NCBI GenBank assembly: GCA_002457605.1
Contig: NTJT01000006.1
Coordinates: forward strand, 1 to 42,320
Length of the DNA stretch: 42,320 bases
Direction: 5' to 3'
DNA from: Marine Group II euryarchaeote MED-G34
Lineage (GTDB): Archaea > Thermoplasmatota > Poseidoniia > Poseidoniales > Thalassarchaeaceae
This document shows, in pieces, positions 40,208-42,320 of this stretch. A program made the translations under genes and the position numbers. The notes beneath the pieces were generated by a model. The model was not told where the DNA came from. It saw nothing but the letters and a program-made list of their open reading frames with translations, and ran no database searches. Within the stretch, counting starts at the first letter, position 1. Every line of letters starts with the position of its first letter.

Positions 40208-42320
40208 TCACGGCCTCTGTGATTCGGCGCCCCAAGTACGGTGAGCGAGCCATGCGAACAGCATCAGCACGCTCAGCACACCCAACAGTACCTGCATTGG
40301 CATCTGCCATTGCGACACAACGACGTAGTCGTTCTTTATCTCTAAAACGCCGTCACTGCCCGCGCTGTCACTGGACCAAACAAACCTGAGATCGATTGGA
40401 TCTGTGTTGTTTAGGTTCAGGAATAGTTCGGCGCTGAAGACTCCGGGTCCAGCTGGATCGGCAGCGCTGACCACTACCTCGTCAGAACAGACAGTTCCCG
40501 AACACAGAACTCCTGAGCCGATGTCTGCTCCTGTGTTCTGCATAGTTACGATAATATTGATCGCTTCACCCTCAACAAGATTGCCAATAACATGGTGGTC
40601 TAAGACTGAAGTGTTAACACCGAATGTGGGCGAAACAGCTAGGCCGAAGGAAATCTGCTCCATGTTGTCCACGGAATCCCAGGCTAAGATGTGAATGAGG
40701 TAGGTCGCTGGTTCATACAGAGGCAGCGAGAGTTTCTCAATCTCGCTCCATAGATCTGTCTCGGCTATCACCTGTCCATCCACCCTAACCTCCCAAGATA
40801 CATCGTCAATTGCATCCAGATCGTCAAAGGACTCGGTCAGAGAGAGGGTGATGGCCTCGCCCGCGCGTGCGGGTGACTCGGGAGATATCGGAGTACCATT
40901 AGAGATGATATTAGGGATTATCGTTGGACCGGATCCGTCAGAGATGATGATTGTCCACTCTCTCGTAACGATATTTGAGGCATCGTCTGTAATAGTGAGA
41001 GAAAGATTGTACTCACTTGGCTCTTTGGCCTGATGACGGTCGGTCACGTTGAGGTGCATCCCATTGACCTGTTCTCCTTGGAAGAAGCGATCCATGAACT
41101 CGAGGTAGTCGGAGCCGGTGTGCCTCCATCCCGCGGACTTGTCGGATGTGATGTCGATACTGACTGGCAGACCGCTGGAGTCTGAGGTGCTGAAGGTGAA
41201 GTAGAACTCGCTACCTGAAGTCACCTCAATGTGAGTCTGCTCGCTATCCAGCACGGTAGTGTTTCCATCGACTTGGATCTCAAAGATTGCTTCCCAAGTA
41301 GGGTCGACGCCGTCAATCAAGATGTTTTCGTACCACTGGCTTGAAGAAGAGAAAGAGTCCATGCAGTGCATAACGACTGATGCGACGTCTCCGTCTGAGT
41401 AATTCAACTCTGATGCAGTGAAATATAGGTCCCAGCCGTCGGAACGGAGCATTTGGGTGCCGTTGTTGTGCACCGTCCACCACTGCTGAGTATCATCGAG
41501 GACGCTATCTGTGCACCCACCCGAGTACACGGTCGGGCTATTCAGAGGAATTCGGTTGTTTCCTGTATGCCTCTCCGCGATCGCGTTGGGCGGCATGTTC
41601 TCACCCAGAGTGATACGAATATCTGAAGCCACGGGGGCCTGATGGCGGAACACCGTGAAGTCATTTGGGCTGCCCTCAATCACACTCTGCATGGCGCTAT
41701 ATCGGAACTCCCACTGATCGGGAAGGGTGATTCTGAGAGGGATTTCCTCTATCACGCCGCCCACGCGTGGAATGTCGAGAATTCTGGTCGAGCGGCTGTC
41801 AGTCATCCCCGTTAGATCAGCACTTTCCATCCAGCCCCAACTGCCGTTGCTGTCAACCGAGCCGTTTATGGGTGGGATTACGACGATGTCAACCCCTTTC
41901 ACCATCTGCAACGGAGAATAGTCGACGATGCAACAACCCATCATCTCGGAGTTGGTAAGATTACGGGCATTCTCCACCAATACAACGAAATCAGCAATCT
42001 CAGGTATGCTCAACCATCCATTGCCATCACCTAAGTGCTGGTCAATCTGGGCGCGCACTCCGAGCGCCCTGTCAGGTAGTAAATCGACACCGTAGTCATC
42101 CCGCAGAGAGACGTTTGCGCTCCATGAAGCTGAGATATTTGAAGACGGTGATATCGGTCCTGAGATATAGAGTTGAGAGTCGCCCAAGACGTCATCGTCC
42201 TGCGGTGGTAGAGGCTCGGGCCATTCCCAAACAGGTTCGTTGGATTCGAGCGCTGTGGCATTGGAGTAGTCTACTGCGAGCATTGCTTCTTCCAACGTGT
42301 TCTCGCGAACCGAGTTCCAT
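40208..42320 (-). CDS. Large surface protein with C-terminal anchor (5' end beyond window)
   Basis: At least 704 residues; the frame stays open to the right edge without a stop, and no signal peptide is visible, so the start lies outside. The body is acidic, beta-rich and rich in Ser, Asp, Asn and NxS/T sequons. It has Ig-like or cadherin-like segments such as HLNVTDRHQAKEPSEYNLSLTITDDASNI and SPARAGEAITLSLTESFDDLDAIDDV. Cysteines occur in a few places (MGCCIVDYS, SGGCTDSV, GVLCSGTVCSDE). The end has a membrane helix (WQMPMQVLLGVLSVLMLFAWLA) and a short basic tail. It is the same kind of molecule as the protein at 18844, but no clear sequence repeat is shared. Function unknown; probably outside the cell. 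Confidence 0.75.
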   Translation of the reverse strand, partial: WNSVRENTLEEAMLAVDYSNATALESNEPVWEWPEPLPPQDDDVLGDSQLYISGPISPSSNISASWSANVSLRDDYGVDLLPDRALGVRAQIDQHLGDGNGWLSIPEIADFVVLVENARNLTNSEMMGCCIVDYSPLQMVKGVDIVVIPPINGSVDSNGSWGWMESADLTGMTDSRSTRILDIPRVGGVIEEIPLRITLPDQWEFRYSAMQSVIEGSPNDFTVFRHQAPVASDIRITLGENMPPNAIAERHTGNNRIPLNSPTVYSGGCTDSVLDDTQQWWTVHNNGTQMLRSDGWDLYFTASELNYSDGDVASVVMHCMDSFSSSSQWYENILIDGVDPTWEAIFEIQVDGNTTVLDSEQTHIEVTSGSEFYFTFSTSDSSGLPVSIDITSDKSAGWRHTGSDYLEFMDRFFQGEQVNGMHLNVTDRHQAKEPSEYNLSLTITDDASNIVTREWTIIISDGSGPTIIPNIISNGTPISPESPARAGEAITLSLTESFDDLDAIDDVSWEVRVDGQVIAETDLWSEIEKLSLPLYEPATYLIHILAWDSVDNMEQISFGLAVSPTFGVNTSVLDHHVIGNLVEGEAINIIVTMQNTGADIGSGVLCSGTVCSDEVVVSAADPAGPGVFSAELFLNLNNTDPIDLRFVWSSDSAGSDGVLEIKNDYVVVSQWQMPMQVLLGVLSVLMLFAWLAHRTWGAESQRP

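Noticed and set aside
1-42320. CRISPR arrays, insertion sequences, integrases, toxin-antitoxin or restriction genes
   Set aside because: No regularly spaced repeats, transposase motifs or defence-type domains were seen anywhere; the only notable tandem repeat is the 27-base proline-coding one.

Overview
The window looks like a chromosomal segment of an aerobic, mesophilic, heterotrophic archaeon, most likely a marine Thermoplasmatota (Marine Group II / Poseidoniales-like or a close relative). Archaeal markers are a group II chaperonin (thermosome), a stand-alone Bud32 KEOPS kinase, a UPF0200 kinase, a 2-phosphoglycerate-kinase-like protein and a long archaeal ATP-NAD kinase. Many genes have a TATA-like box about 24-30 bases before the start codon, which suggests leaderless or short-leader transcripts. 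Mixed in are bacterial-type genes (DnaK, ThrRS with the bacterial editing domain, TrhO). The lineage is an inference from gene content; no database was searched. About 35 protein genes, two tRNA genes and several hairpins are packed with almost no free space. Both ends cut a gene: moaC on the left and a large surface protein on the right. No insertion sequence, phage, CRISPR array or replication origin was seen.

Region by region. (1) 1-2285: molybdopterin genes (5' end of moaC, and moaE) on the minus strand, interleaved with a 2[4Fe-4S] ferredoxin and a phytoene-desaturase-like flavoprotein on the plus strand. (2) 2366-7176: a plus-strand acyl-CoA/oxygenase block with a geranylgeranyl-reductase-like flavoprotein, a crotonase, a BoxB-like diiron oxygenase (benzoyl-CoA epoxidase family), an unknown 186-residue protein and a 3-hydroxyacyl-CoA dehydrogenase. 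(3) 7196-8181: two tRNA-Gly genes around an ACT-domain protein, then an ArsC-type reductase. (4) 8290-18804: housekeeping and accessory genes: an Mrp-like ATPase without the usual cysteines, a PAP2 membrane phosphatase fused to a large exported domain, NadA, Bud32, RdgB, a proline-rich membrane protein, a second crotonase, UPF0200, and an aldehyde dehydrogenase/2PGK-like pair facing a SixA-type phosphatase. (5) 18844-26503: a large surface protein, a small conserved protein, agmatinase, a secreted M14 carboxypeptidase and leucyl aminopeptidase. (6) 26504-30765: a chaperone locus with an Hsp20-like gene and dnaK diverging from the thermosome gene. (7) 30756-38442: threonine dehydrogenase, CTP synthase, ATP-NAD kinase, carbamate kinase, ThrRS and the O2-dependent tRNA hydroxylase TrhO. 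(8) 38439-42320: a membrane/coiled-coil protein and a truncated surface protein.

The most interesting part is the block in 246-7176. A diiron acyl-CoA oxygenase, a low-potential ferredoxin, two flavoproteins, a crotonase and a hydroxyacyl-CoA dehydrogenase could together form an aerobic CoA-thioester ring or chain oxidation route. The box-like route has oxygenase and possible electron-transfer parts here, but no recognisable full-length ring-cleaving BoxC or ligase. Two further signals are worth attention: a pair of perfect 9-bp hairpins with 3-base loops over the start codons of two exported-protein genes, and a palindrome inside the divergent chaperone promoter.
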